Assembly (NCBI GenBank): GCA_030598885.1
Contig: JAUVOZ010000131.1
Coordinates: forward strand, 1-5,751
Direction of reading: 5' to 3'
Source: Anaerolineae bacterium
GTDB taxonomy: Bacteria > Chloroflexota > Anaerolineae > Anaerolineales > E44-bin32
Length of the DNA stretch: 5,751 nucleotides
The notes under the pieces were generated by a model, which ran no database searches, was not told the DNA's origin, and saw only the letters and a list, made by a program, of their open reading frames with translations. Of the stretch, positions 1 to 4,352 are shown one piece after another (positions within the stretch are counted from its first letter, which is position 1; each line of letters opens with the position of its first letter). Made by a program: the position numbers and the translations under genes.

Positions 1-1
1 C

Positions 2-1183
2 GTCCATGGCGTTGCTGTCCGACCAGGGCACCCTGTGATTCTGGGGATGATCAGCCGCCCATCTGGGAACATCAAGGTCTTAAATCAAGAAGACACTCCC
101 CGGGGAGTAGATCGTGCACTGAGCGCTCAAGTGCCTGTTATCGGCGTTCCTGGCTATCCGGTCTCCGCTGCCCTGACCGGTGAGATCTTTGTCGAACCGA
201 TTTTAACCCGCTGGCTCGGCCGGCCACCACTCGAACCGCTAACCATCGAGGCGACTTTCACCCGTAAGGTGCACTCCTCGCTTGGTGATGATGAATACTT
301 GCGGGTGACGGTTGGTCGGGTGGGTAAACGCTTGGTCGCGGCTCCGCTATCACGCGGCGCCGGCGTCATCACTTCCATGGTGCGAGCTGATGGTATCGTG
401 CTCATCCCAGCCGGTGTACAGGGTCTCCAGGCTGGAGAAACAGTCAGCGTACAATTGTATCGCTCGCTCGCTGAAATTGAACACACCATACTCGCCCTTG
501 GCTCACACGACCTGACCATCGACTTGATGGCGCAGTACCTGAGTACAAGGGGCACCCGCCTCAGCTCGGCAAACCTGGGAAGCCTGGGGGGACTCGTCGC
601 TATACGCCGGCGAGAAGCCCACTTGGCCGGCAGTCATCTGCTCGACCCCGAGAGTGGAGAATACAACCTGGCGTATATCGAGAAATATTTGCCGGATGTT
701 CCGGTTATCGTCATGGGCTATGTGACCCGGGAACAAGGTCTGATCATCCCTCAGGGAAACCCGATGAACCTCACCGGTCTCGCAGACCTGGCAAGAGGCG
801 AGATTACTTTTATCAACCGGCAGCGCGGAGCTGGAACGCGCCTGCTGTTGGACTACCACCTGGAACAAATAGGATTGGAACCGGAGGCAATTGCTGGCTA
901 TGGGCGGGAGGAATATTCCCACCTCAACGTGGCTGCGGCGATTACATCCGGGTTAGCAAATTGTGGTTTGGGAATCCGAGCTGCAGCTGATGCATTAGGT
1001 CTTGATTTCATCCCACTTTTCAATGAACGATACGACCTGGTGATCCCGTTGGAGCATTACCAAACCCCCAAGTTGAAGCCACTGCTCGAAATCCTGGAAG
1101 ACACCGAGTTTCGAAGAGCGGTGAACGCTCTAGCCGGATACGACACAAGTCCGATGGGTAGCATAATCGCCGAGATGGGGTGA
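2..1183 (+). CDS. moeA: MoeA-type molybdopterin molybdenumtransferase fused to a PBP-like domain (5' truncated)
   Basis: The reading frame is open from base 2, so the gene starts outside the window; 393 C-terminal residues are visible. The first residues read HGVAVRPGHPVILG and are followed at visible residues 48-56 by GVPGYPVSA. This is the MoeA domain III signature, which takes part in inserting molybdate (or tungstate) into adenylylated molybdopterin. Between these two motifs lie roughly 29 residues, clearly more than the short loop of ordinary MoeA. Residues to about 150 (ending VQGLQAGETVSVQLY) fit the beta-rich domain IV. From about 165 to 390 the protein continues into a second region (LSSANLGSLGGLVAIRRREAHLAG, then INRQRGAGTRLLLDYHL, then AAAITSGLANCGLGIRAAA). 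That is the pattern of the PBP-like domain found fused to MoeA or to ModE-like DNA-binding domains, and it presumably senses or delivers oxyanion. The protein is cytoplasmic. It ends in TGA, and no partner gene lies downstream. The family call is strong; the choice between Mo and W is not decidable. Confidence 0.9.
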   Translation, partial: VHGVAVRPGHPVILGMISRPSGNIKVLNQEDTPRGVDRALSAQVPVIGVPGYPVSAALTGEIFVEPILTRWLGRPPLEPLTIEATFTRKVHSSLGDDEYLRVTVGRVGKRLVAAPLSRGAGVITSMVRADGIVLIPAGVQGLQAGETVSVQLYRSLAEIEHTILALGSHDLTIDLMAQYLSTRGTRLSSANLGSLGGLVAIRRREAHLAGSHLLDPESGEYNLAYIEKYLPDVPVIVMGYVTREQGLIIPQGNPMNLTGLADLARGEITFINRQRGAGTRLLLDYHLEQIGLEPEAIAGYGREEYSHLNVAAAITSGLANCGLGIRAAADALGLDFIPLFNERYDLVIPLEHYQTPKLKPLLEILEDTEFRRAVNALAGYDTSPMGSIIAEMG

Positions 1184-1214
1184 AGATTAATCTGTCATTC
1201 TGAGGTAATTTATG

Positions 1215-1266
1215 CCGGCGGTTAAAACCGCGCCAACAAATTGCTAAGTCGCCCTTCGGCGACTTC
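1215..1266 (-). repeat. Palindromic repeat module A (REP-like, minus orientation)
   Basis: Two perfect hairpins lie just after the moeA stop. One is gcggtt-aa-aaccgc (1218-1231). The other is aagtcgcc-cttc-ggcgactt (1246-1265), an 8-bp stem with a 4-nt loop. No T-run follows either hairpin, so they are poor intrinsic terminators, although they could protect the moeA mRNA 3' end. Read on the minus strand, the block resembles module B at 1288-1375. Both contain cgccgaaggg and a GTTG-N-CGCG-NN-TTTA core. The arrangement resembles REP/BIME-type intergenic elements. Whether it is dispersed in the genome cannot be seen here. Confidence 0.55.
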
Positions 1267-1287
1267 ATTTATCGAAGAGCAAGTCAA

Positions 1288-1375
1288 GAAGTCCATGAAG
1301 CCCCTCCGCGGCGCCGAAGGGCTACGGGGTGCTTCGCGAATGGACTTCGCAGTCGTTGCCGCGACTTTAGCGTAA
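1288..1375 (+). repeat. Palindromic repeat module B (REP-like, plus orientation)
   Basis: A long imperfect hairpin spans 1288-1348. The outer arms gaagtccat and atggacttc pair perfectly. After a gcga bulge, gaagc pairs with gcttc, and cccc pairs with gggg across a one-base bulge. The loop contains cgccgaaggg (1312-1321), the exact reverse complement of 1252-1261 in module A. A second small hairpin agtcg/cgact (1351-1366) overlaps a GTTGCCGCGACTTTA stretch that matches the module A core. The module diverges from module A across a spacer of about 21 nt. No coding potential is apparent. Confidence 0.5.
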
Positions 1376-1606
1376 GCGTATACCATAGGCGCAGTCGCCG
1401 GATAGCCGGTATTGAAGGCACTTCCCCCTCCTCCAATAATGTTCGCCCACAACCCCTCCTCTCTCTCCATTAAGCTTCCTTACTTTTCATTAGACGCTGA
1501 CTGCAAAGAAAGTTAGTGATTCCTCATTAAAGTATTACATCCGACACATCTTGAAAAGGACAAATTGCCTATTGCCCATATCGCCATGTAGTGTTTTAAT
1601 TCTTTC
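1376..1606. other. Non-coding stretch without recognised features
   Basis: Between module B and the structured segment at 1607 I see no ORF with a ribosome binding site and no tRNA-like cloverleaf. The composition becomes AT-richer after about 1480. No promoter with two good boxes is visible. If the downstream hairpins belong to a small RNA, its promoter should lie in this interval. Confidence 0.4.
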
Positions 1607-1683
1607 GTCGTCACTTGGCCTTCGGGTCAATGTTGCGACCACCCCTGGGCTTGCCCCCCTCAGGTCTGGGGGTGCTTCTTTTT
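1607..1683 (+). ncRNA. Candidate structured RNA: UUCG-capped stem followed by terminator
   Basis: Bases 1607-1639 fold into a stem of about 13-14 pairs. The arm gtcgtcac pairs with gttgcgac (one mismatch and one G-U). After a single bulged T at 1631, ttggcc pairs with ggtcaa (one G-U). The stem is closed by a C(UUCG)G tetraloop at 1621-1624, the most stable common RNA loop. About 13 nt later comes a GC-rich hairpin with a T-tract, annotated separately. No ORF crosses the segment in a plausible way. It sits about 420 nt after moeA and 250 nt before the next gene, so it could be the 3' end of an independent small RNA or a leader/attenuator. The 5' end is unknown and no known RNA family is recognised. 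Confidence 0.35.
1653..1683 (+). terminator. Probable Rho-independent terminator
   Basis: The arm gcccccc (1653-1659) pairs with gggggtgc (1668-1675), giving seven pairs with one bulged T and an 8-nt loop. The stem is followed by the T-rich run ttcttttt (1676-1683). An alternative pairing uses cacccc (1640-1645) with ggggtg (1669-1674), which would compete with the terminator stem. It could end a small RNA starting upstream or a long moeA 3' UTR. Confidence 0.55.
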
Positions 1684-1886
1684 AATCAAATCGCCCTCAT
1701 TGCTACCCCAAACTGAGCAGCACACAGACAGGACATCAAGACTAGGTGACTCAACCAGTCTTTTGTTCTATGATGAATCCGGTGCTCATTGAAACCAGAT
1801 AAGCATACGCACATGTAGGTTCGTTCCAGATCTTGATCCCTGCAGTGAATTAGCCGGTTTCCGAATGAGCGATCAAACTCGCGAAA

Positions 1887-1892
1887 TACAAT
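1887..1892 (+). promoter_or_regulatory. Possible -10 box upstream of the GPP34-like gene
   Basis: TACAAT lies 41 nt before the ATG at 1933 and is a good match to a sigma70 -10 box. No recognisable -35 box occurs 16-18 nt upstream, and no TG extension is present, so this is only a weak candidate. A short dyad acaat/attgt (1888-1908) overlaps it and could be an operator or a leader hairpin. Confidence 0.2.
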
Positions 1893-1918
1893 AAGGAACA
1901 AGCATTGTCCCTTTCATT

Positions 1919-1924
1919 AGGAGG
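1919..1924 (+). promoter_or_regulatory. Strong ribosome binding site (AGGAGG)
   Basis: A full Shine-Dalgarno core AGGAGG is spaced 8 nt from the ATG at 1933. This fixes the start of the 226-residue protein and shows that the + strand is the coding one here, against a minus-strand ORF covering the same bases. Confidence 0.8.
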
Positions 1925-1932
1925 TTAGTGAA

Positions 1933-2613
1933 ATGTCAACATCTGCTACGCCTGTTTCAACCACACCACTATCTCCCAGCGAGCTGGTGTTACTTAAAGG
2001 TGAACAATTTGCTAAGAAATCATTTAGTGGAAATATTAAGCTGCTCCTTACCGACAATAAAGTTTCAGCCAAAGAGGTCAGCCAGGCAATAATGATGGCC
2101 GCGCTACTGGCCAATGAGCAGACTGGGGCTGTCCGCCTGGAAGTGGGTCGAAAAAAAGCTCTCCTGGGCTTACTTAAGGTTAATACCCTGTTCGTTACAC
2201 CTGGGGATATCACCGTTAGCTGGCCCGATAACAGCCTCGAGTCAGAGATACGCCCACTCGCCGAGCAATTACTGGCTGACAAAGAACGCAATGAGGTTTC
2301 TACTATCTTTTATACATGGCTGCGTAATGACAGCGTCAACCCTTGGCATTCGACGGTAGAACTGGTCAAAGAAGGAATGGCGACCCGGGGGTATTTAGAG
2401 AAAATCGAACAAAAAAAGTTGAAGTTTTTTACCCTGACCCATTATGATCTGCCAGAGAGCACCTATTCACTTGCCGCTCAACAATCGGTTGAACCCATAA
2501 AACAGCTGCTGACGGCATGCGAGCAGACCCGGCCAGAGGTATGGAAGTTCATAGTTAAGCATATCAAAACCACCGTCAACCAACGTACCATAAGAAATGA
2601 TACAGATTATTGA
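1933..2613 (+). CDS. GPP34-like (Golgi phosphoprotein 3 / Vps74-type fold) protein, tentative
   Basis: The product has 226 residues and a soluble, helix-rich profile with no signal peptide or membrane segment. After a Ser/Thr/Pro-rich N-terminus (1-17) comes LKLLL-type helix material. Then AIMMAALLANEQTGAVRLE (52-70) resembles the GPP34 stretch in which a helix leads to 'G-x-h-x-L-E'. Residues 120-175 (helix, WLRND, NPW, a long helix, RGYLE, then KLKFFTLTHYDLPE) follow the order of the GPP34 C-terminal half, where a helix ending in '(K/R)G-h-L' precedes an 'F-x-h-T-x-(H/Y)' strand. In eukaryotes the family binds phosphatidylinositol-4-phosphate at Golgi membranes. Bacterial members have no settled role, so none is claimed. 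Length fits the family. The gene stands alone, with about 750 nt of non-coding DNA on each side, and ends in TGA. It could instead be an unrelated helical family: that it is a real gene is secure, its function is not. Confidence 0.8.
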   Translation: MSTSATPVSTTPLSPSELVLLKGEQFAKKSFSGNIKLLLTDNKVSAKEVSQAIMMAALLANEQTGAVRLEVGRKKALLGLLKVNTLFVTPGDITVSWPDNSLESEIRPLAEQLLADKERNEVSTIFYTWLRNDSVNPWHSTVELVKEGMATRGYLEKIEQKKLKFFTLTHYDLPESTYSLAAQQSVEPIKQLLTACEQTRPEVWKFIVKHIKTTVNQRTIRNDTDY

Positions 2614-2860
2614 TATCTTAGCGATTCGCGAACACCCACTGTGTTTGAAATATGGTTGCCCAAAATATTCGTTTACCTCTGTCCTATTTATAAGCGGTTA
2701 CTTACAAGGGATGAAGATCTATCAAACTCACCCCGATGGTGTTAATGTTGAAATCTGTTTGGCTAAACCAACTAGATCACTAATTATGTAACCTCTCGAT
2801 CAGACCCCTCTATTACCATAGCACCTCAGTTTGCTACCACCTATCTACATATAGATTTTG

Positions 2861-2888
2861 TACTGAAATTCAGTATCAGAAGTTCTGA
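2861..2888. repeat. Two abutting perfect palindromes (operator-like)
   Basis: Bases 2861-2875 read TACTGAA-A-TTCAGTA, a perfect dyad with 7-bp arms around one centre base. The next base starts TCAGAA-G-TTCTGA (2876-2888), a perfect dyad with 6-bp arms and one centre base. Two odd-length perfect dyads placed back to back are typical in form of tandem operator sites, or of a small cruciform. No gene start lies within 400 bp, and no known operator consensus is matched. Confidence 0.4.
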
Positions 2889-2909
2889 ATTGGTTACGGG
2901 GCCAATTTT
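2887..2909 (+). terminator. Weak terminator-like hairpin
   Basis: aattgg (2888-2893) pairs perfectly with ccaatt (2902-2907) around an 8-nt loop, and a G-T wobble adds a seventh pair. The run tttt overlaps the stem end. It lies 270 nt after the GPP34-like stop, so it could end that transcript. The U-tract is short, so it may be only one dyad in the palindrome cluster. Confidence 0.22.
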
Positions 2910-3219
2910 AGTACTAGTCCCAGATTGAATGATCGGGGACAAGTAAAATAGAGATCCCTGTTGTGATCGTTCCCAGCCACTTGCGTCATCTCTCGCTTTT
3001 ACTAGAATACGGATAATCACTCTCGGGGGAATCGTAGCCACGAACGTCCATCCAACAAACAGCACGGAAAAAAAGTCCGATTGATTCCTCATAGATAGTG
3101 AGCTAGAAAAGGGGAACCATTTCCTGACATGTCCACCGATCTCCAAGATGCAGACGGGGGGGTGTACATTAAAAAGTCATAAGTAAATGGTACTTAATAA
3201 ACACTGTTCACTGATGACT

Positions 3220-3299
3220 GACCGTTCATCCCGCGAGCATCGCATAGCACCCACAGCATGGCGGAGGGAGAGCGTTACGGGACCGTTCGTCCCGCGAGC
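3220..3299. repeat. 19-nt direct repeat, two copies, upstream of the response regulator
   Basis: gaccgttcNtcccgcgagc occurs at 3220-3238 (N=a) and at 3281-3299 (N=g), identical apart from that base and spaced 61 nt start to start. Only the second copy extends into a hairpin, cgggac-cgttc-gtcccg (3278-3294), and is followed by ggagcgagac. The copies lie 60-160 nt before the regulator start. They could be paired binding sites, or fragments of a dispersed repeat. Confidence 0.55.
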
Positions 3300-3343
3300 G
3301 GAGCGAGACTGGATCACTGACCAAGTAGGGGAGCTTGTGAGGA

Positions 3344-3352
3344 TGGTAAAAT
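3344..3352 (+). promoter_or_regulatory. Candidate extended -10 promoter for the response regulator
   Basis: TGGTAAAAT combines a TG-N extension with TAAAAT, one mismatch from the TATAAT consensus. No good -35 is present 17 nt upstream, which an extended -10 can tolerate. Transcription would start near 3359, giving a leader of about 20 nt that contains just the Shine-Dalgarno. The GTG at 3361 would then be too close to the 5' end to be a likely start. Confidence 0.35.
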
Positions 3353-3368
3353 CGATGTGAGTGAGATT

Positions 3369-3374
3369 AAGGAG
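3369..3374 (+). promoter_or_regulatory. Ribosome binding site deciding the response regulator start
   Basis: AAGGAG is followed by a 7-nt spacer to the ATG at 3382. The longer in-frame reading from the GTG at 3361 would place this site inside the gene and adds seven residues with no receiver-domain match. The ATG at 3382 puts the first beta strand (VRVLIVDDD) at residues 5-13, as usual for receivers. Confidence 0.75.
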
Positions 3375-3381
3375 AGGGACG

Positions 3382-3585
3382 ATGATTGAGCCAGTGCGGG
3401 TCCTGATCGTAGACGACGATCGGTGGATGACTAAAACCCTGGCGGATATTCTGCGGGCCAACGGATACCACGCTGAAGAGGCTTATTCAGGCGATCAGGC
3501 TCTGCAGATGGTTAGTGAGAGAGCTTTTAACTGCGTCTTTACCGACATCAAGATGCCCAGGGTGAATGGGATTGATCTATACTGA
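3382..3585 (+). CDS. Response regulator, N-terminal half of first receiver (cut by in-frame TGA)
   Basis: 67 residues are encoded before a TGA. The sequence is the first half of a CheY-like receiver: strand 1 with the acidic pocket IVDDD (residues 9-13), helix 1, strand 2, and strand 3 ending in FTDIKMP with the phosphoacceptor Asp55. The loop RVNGIDLY follows and leads into helix 3, where translation stops. The usual receiver has about 120 residues, so this fragment alone cannot form the fold: the switch Thr and the Lys are missing. The rest of the domain continues without a frameshift directly after the stop in the entry starting at 3586, so originally this was one REC-REC gene, 3382-4152. 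Possible explanations are a recent nonsense mutation (CGA to TGA is one transition), a sequencing error, readthrough, or two coupled polypeptides. The receiver assignment is certain; the state of the gene is open. Confidence 0.8.
   Translation: MIEPVRVLIVDDDRWMTKTLADILRANGYHAEEAYSGDQALQMVSERAFNCVFTDIKMPRVNGIDLY
3583..3585 (+). other. In-frame TGA interrupting the receiver domain, followed by GTG
   Basis: The frame reads GAT CTA TAC TGA GTG ATC AAA, where a receiver normally has an exposed helix-3 residue. The second receiver of the same gene has CTT CAG GTG ATC AAA at the equivalent place, so the stop occupies the position of a polar residue (Gln there, typically Arg/Glu/Lys elsewhere). TGA is the normal stop of moeA, the GPP34-like gene and this gene itself, so genome-wide TGA recoding is unlikely. 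Selenocysteine makes no sense at this surface position. The adjacent GTG could support stop-restart translation. Confidence 0.85.
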
Positions 3586-4152
3586 GTGATCAAAAAAGAT
3601 TTTCCGGAGATACCAGTAGTGATAATGACCGCATACGCCAACGACGCTTTGATGAACAAGGGACTGGAGGAGGGAGCGATCGCCTCCTTAACCAAACCGC
3701 TCGACATCAATATGCTACTTGGCTTCCTCTCCTCGCTGCGTAAGAGTCGCACCGTGGTGATCATCGATAACGACCCAAATTTCTGCCGGACCTTGGGAGA
3801 CGTCCTCCAGGCGCGGGATTACGCCGTGGTTGATATCACCGACCCGCACAGCCTTCCTGAAGCATTCGAGGCCGATACCAATGTAGTTGTGCTCTTGGAT
3901 ATGAAATTGGATGGTACCAGTGGTCAAGAAGTGCTTCAGGTGATCAAAGACCGATATCACGACCTGCCAGTGATCCTGGTCACAGGATACAGGAAGGAAA
4001 TGACCTCGGCGATAAATGTGGCGATGGAGTTGGGTGCTTACACCTGCCTGTATAAACCGCTCCAAATTGAGGAGCTGGTTCAGGTTTTGAACGAAGTGCA
4101 CCATAAAGAGTTGGGAAAGCTGCTAGGTCGAACGGTGAGCAAGCCTTCGTGA
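3586..4152 (+). CDS. Response regulator, second half of first receiver plus complete second receiver
   Basis: 188 residues are encoded in the same frame as 3382-3585. Residues 1-50 complete the first receiver: VVIMTAY with the switch Thr15 and SLTKPLD with the conserved Lys37, equivalent to 83 and 105 of the unbroken protein. A linker (SSLRKS) then leads to a complete second receiver. It has the acidic residues VVIIDND (57-63), phosphoacceptor Asp105 in LLDMKLDG, Thr133 in VILVTGY and Lys157 in LYKPLQ. The tail after about 175 is short, and there is no DNA-binding or enzymatic output domain. Such REC-only regulators usually pass phosphate along a relay or control a partner protein. The GTG directly after the upstream TGA has no Shine-Dalgarno of its own, so expression would need reinitiation or readthrough. 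The conserved residues of receiver 1 are intact on both sides of the stop, implying recent loss or continued use. A sensor gene lies 200 nt downstream. Confidence 0.8.
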   Translation: MIKKDFPEIPVVIMTAYANDALMNKGLEEGAIASLTKPLDINMLLGFLSSLRKSRTVVIIDNDPNFCRTLGDVLQARDYAVVDITDPHSLPEAFEADTNVVVLLDMKLDGTSGQEVLQVIKDRYHDLPVILVTGYRKEMTSAINVAMELGAYTCLYKPLQIEELVQVLNEVHHKELGKLLGRTVSKPS

Positions 4153-4170
4153 AGTATGGCTGGGGATGAG

Positions 4171-4240
4171 TAGGAGCATGGGTGCAAGAGAGCAAGGGCG
4201 CCGGGGAGCAAGGGCGAATGGGAGCTAATGGGCAGGATGG
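4171..4240. repeat. Degenerate G-rich short tandem repeats
   Basis: The tract is built from imperfect units of about 7-9 nt of the type ggagca(a)ggg. The 11-mer gagcaagggcg occurs exactly twice, at 4190-4200 and 4206-4216 (16-nt period), among related words such as gggtgcaa, gggagc and gggcagg. On the minus strand it reads as Pro/Ala/Cys-rich low-complexity peptide, which is an artefact. It separates the response regulator from the sensor gene and resembles the short repetitive tracts of some cyanobacteria and Chloroflexota. The rest of 4153-4352 shows no gene. Confidence 0.55.
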
Positions 4241-4339
4241 ACAGATTGGAGCTGCGGAGATCGATTCTATAGGTATCACTGAAAGCAAGCTGCTGGAGGA
4301 AGAAAATGCACAGTGTAGGGGTATTTAATGAGGTTATTT

Positions 4340-4345
4340 AAGGAG
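4340..4345 (+). promoter_or_regulatory. Ribosome binding site of the sensor gene
   Basis: AAGGAG is spaced 7 nt (aaataaa) from the ATG at 4353. It matches the site and spacing of the upstream response regulator and fixes the start. The AT-rich surroundings should keep it unstructured. Confidence 0.75.
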
Positions 4346-4352
4346 AAATAAA

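Larger units (their letters stand above)
2614..3381. other. Long intergenic region with dyads and repeats, no convincing gene
   Basis: This is nearly 770 nt without a supportable gene. ORFs of about 64 (+) and 101 (-) residues occur but lack Shine-Dalgarno sequences and family resemblance. The first half is AT-rich and contains a run of hairpins between 2843 and 2940. A G7 tract is at 3156-3162. A 6-bp AT-rich dyad taagta/tactta is at 3180-3196. The 3' part becomes GC-rich and contains a duplicated 19-mer. It could be the graveyard of a lost gene, but I cannot recognise any protein fragment in the six frames. Confidence 0.45.

Noticed and set aside
1222..1470. 82-residue minus-strand ORF
   Set aside because: It is made of the translated palindromic modules. 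The start does have a purine-rich context, but the peptide is repeat-derived.
1740..1764. Small hairpin gact-ggt/acc-agtc followed by tttt
   Set aside because: Only seven pairs interrupted by a bulge, AT/GC mixed and with a very short T-run. Too weak to call a terminator.
1686..1901. 71-residue minus-strand ORF rich in Cys and His
   Set aside because: No ribosome binding site, no ordered zinc-binding pattern, no recognisable homology.
2597..2791. 64-residue + strand ORF overlapping the end of the GPP34-like gene
   Set aside because: No Shine-Dalgarno before its ATG, no recognisable motif, and its length is expected by chance in AT-rich DNA.
2841..3146. 101-residue minus-strand ORF
   Set aside because: It begins with TTG and lacks a ribosome binding site, and the peptide shows no family pattern. 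It also covers the palindrome cluster.
3220..3299. CRISPR array
   Set aside because: Only two copies of a 19-mer with one mismatch, one spacer of about 42 nt, and no cas genes in the window.
3583..3585. Selenocysteine or genome-wide TGA recoding
   Set aside because: The position is a solvent-exposed helix residue with no catalytic use. Three genes in the window end in TGA, and no SECIS-like hairpin is evident directly downstream.
3980..4288. Minus-strand Pro/Ala/Cys-rich ORF
   Set aside because: It is the antisense reading of the G-rich repeat tract and the end of the response regulator.
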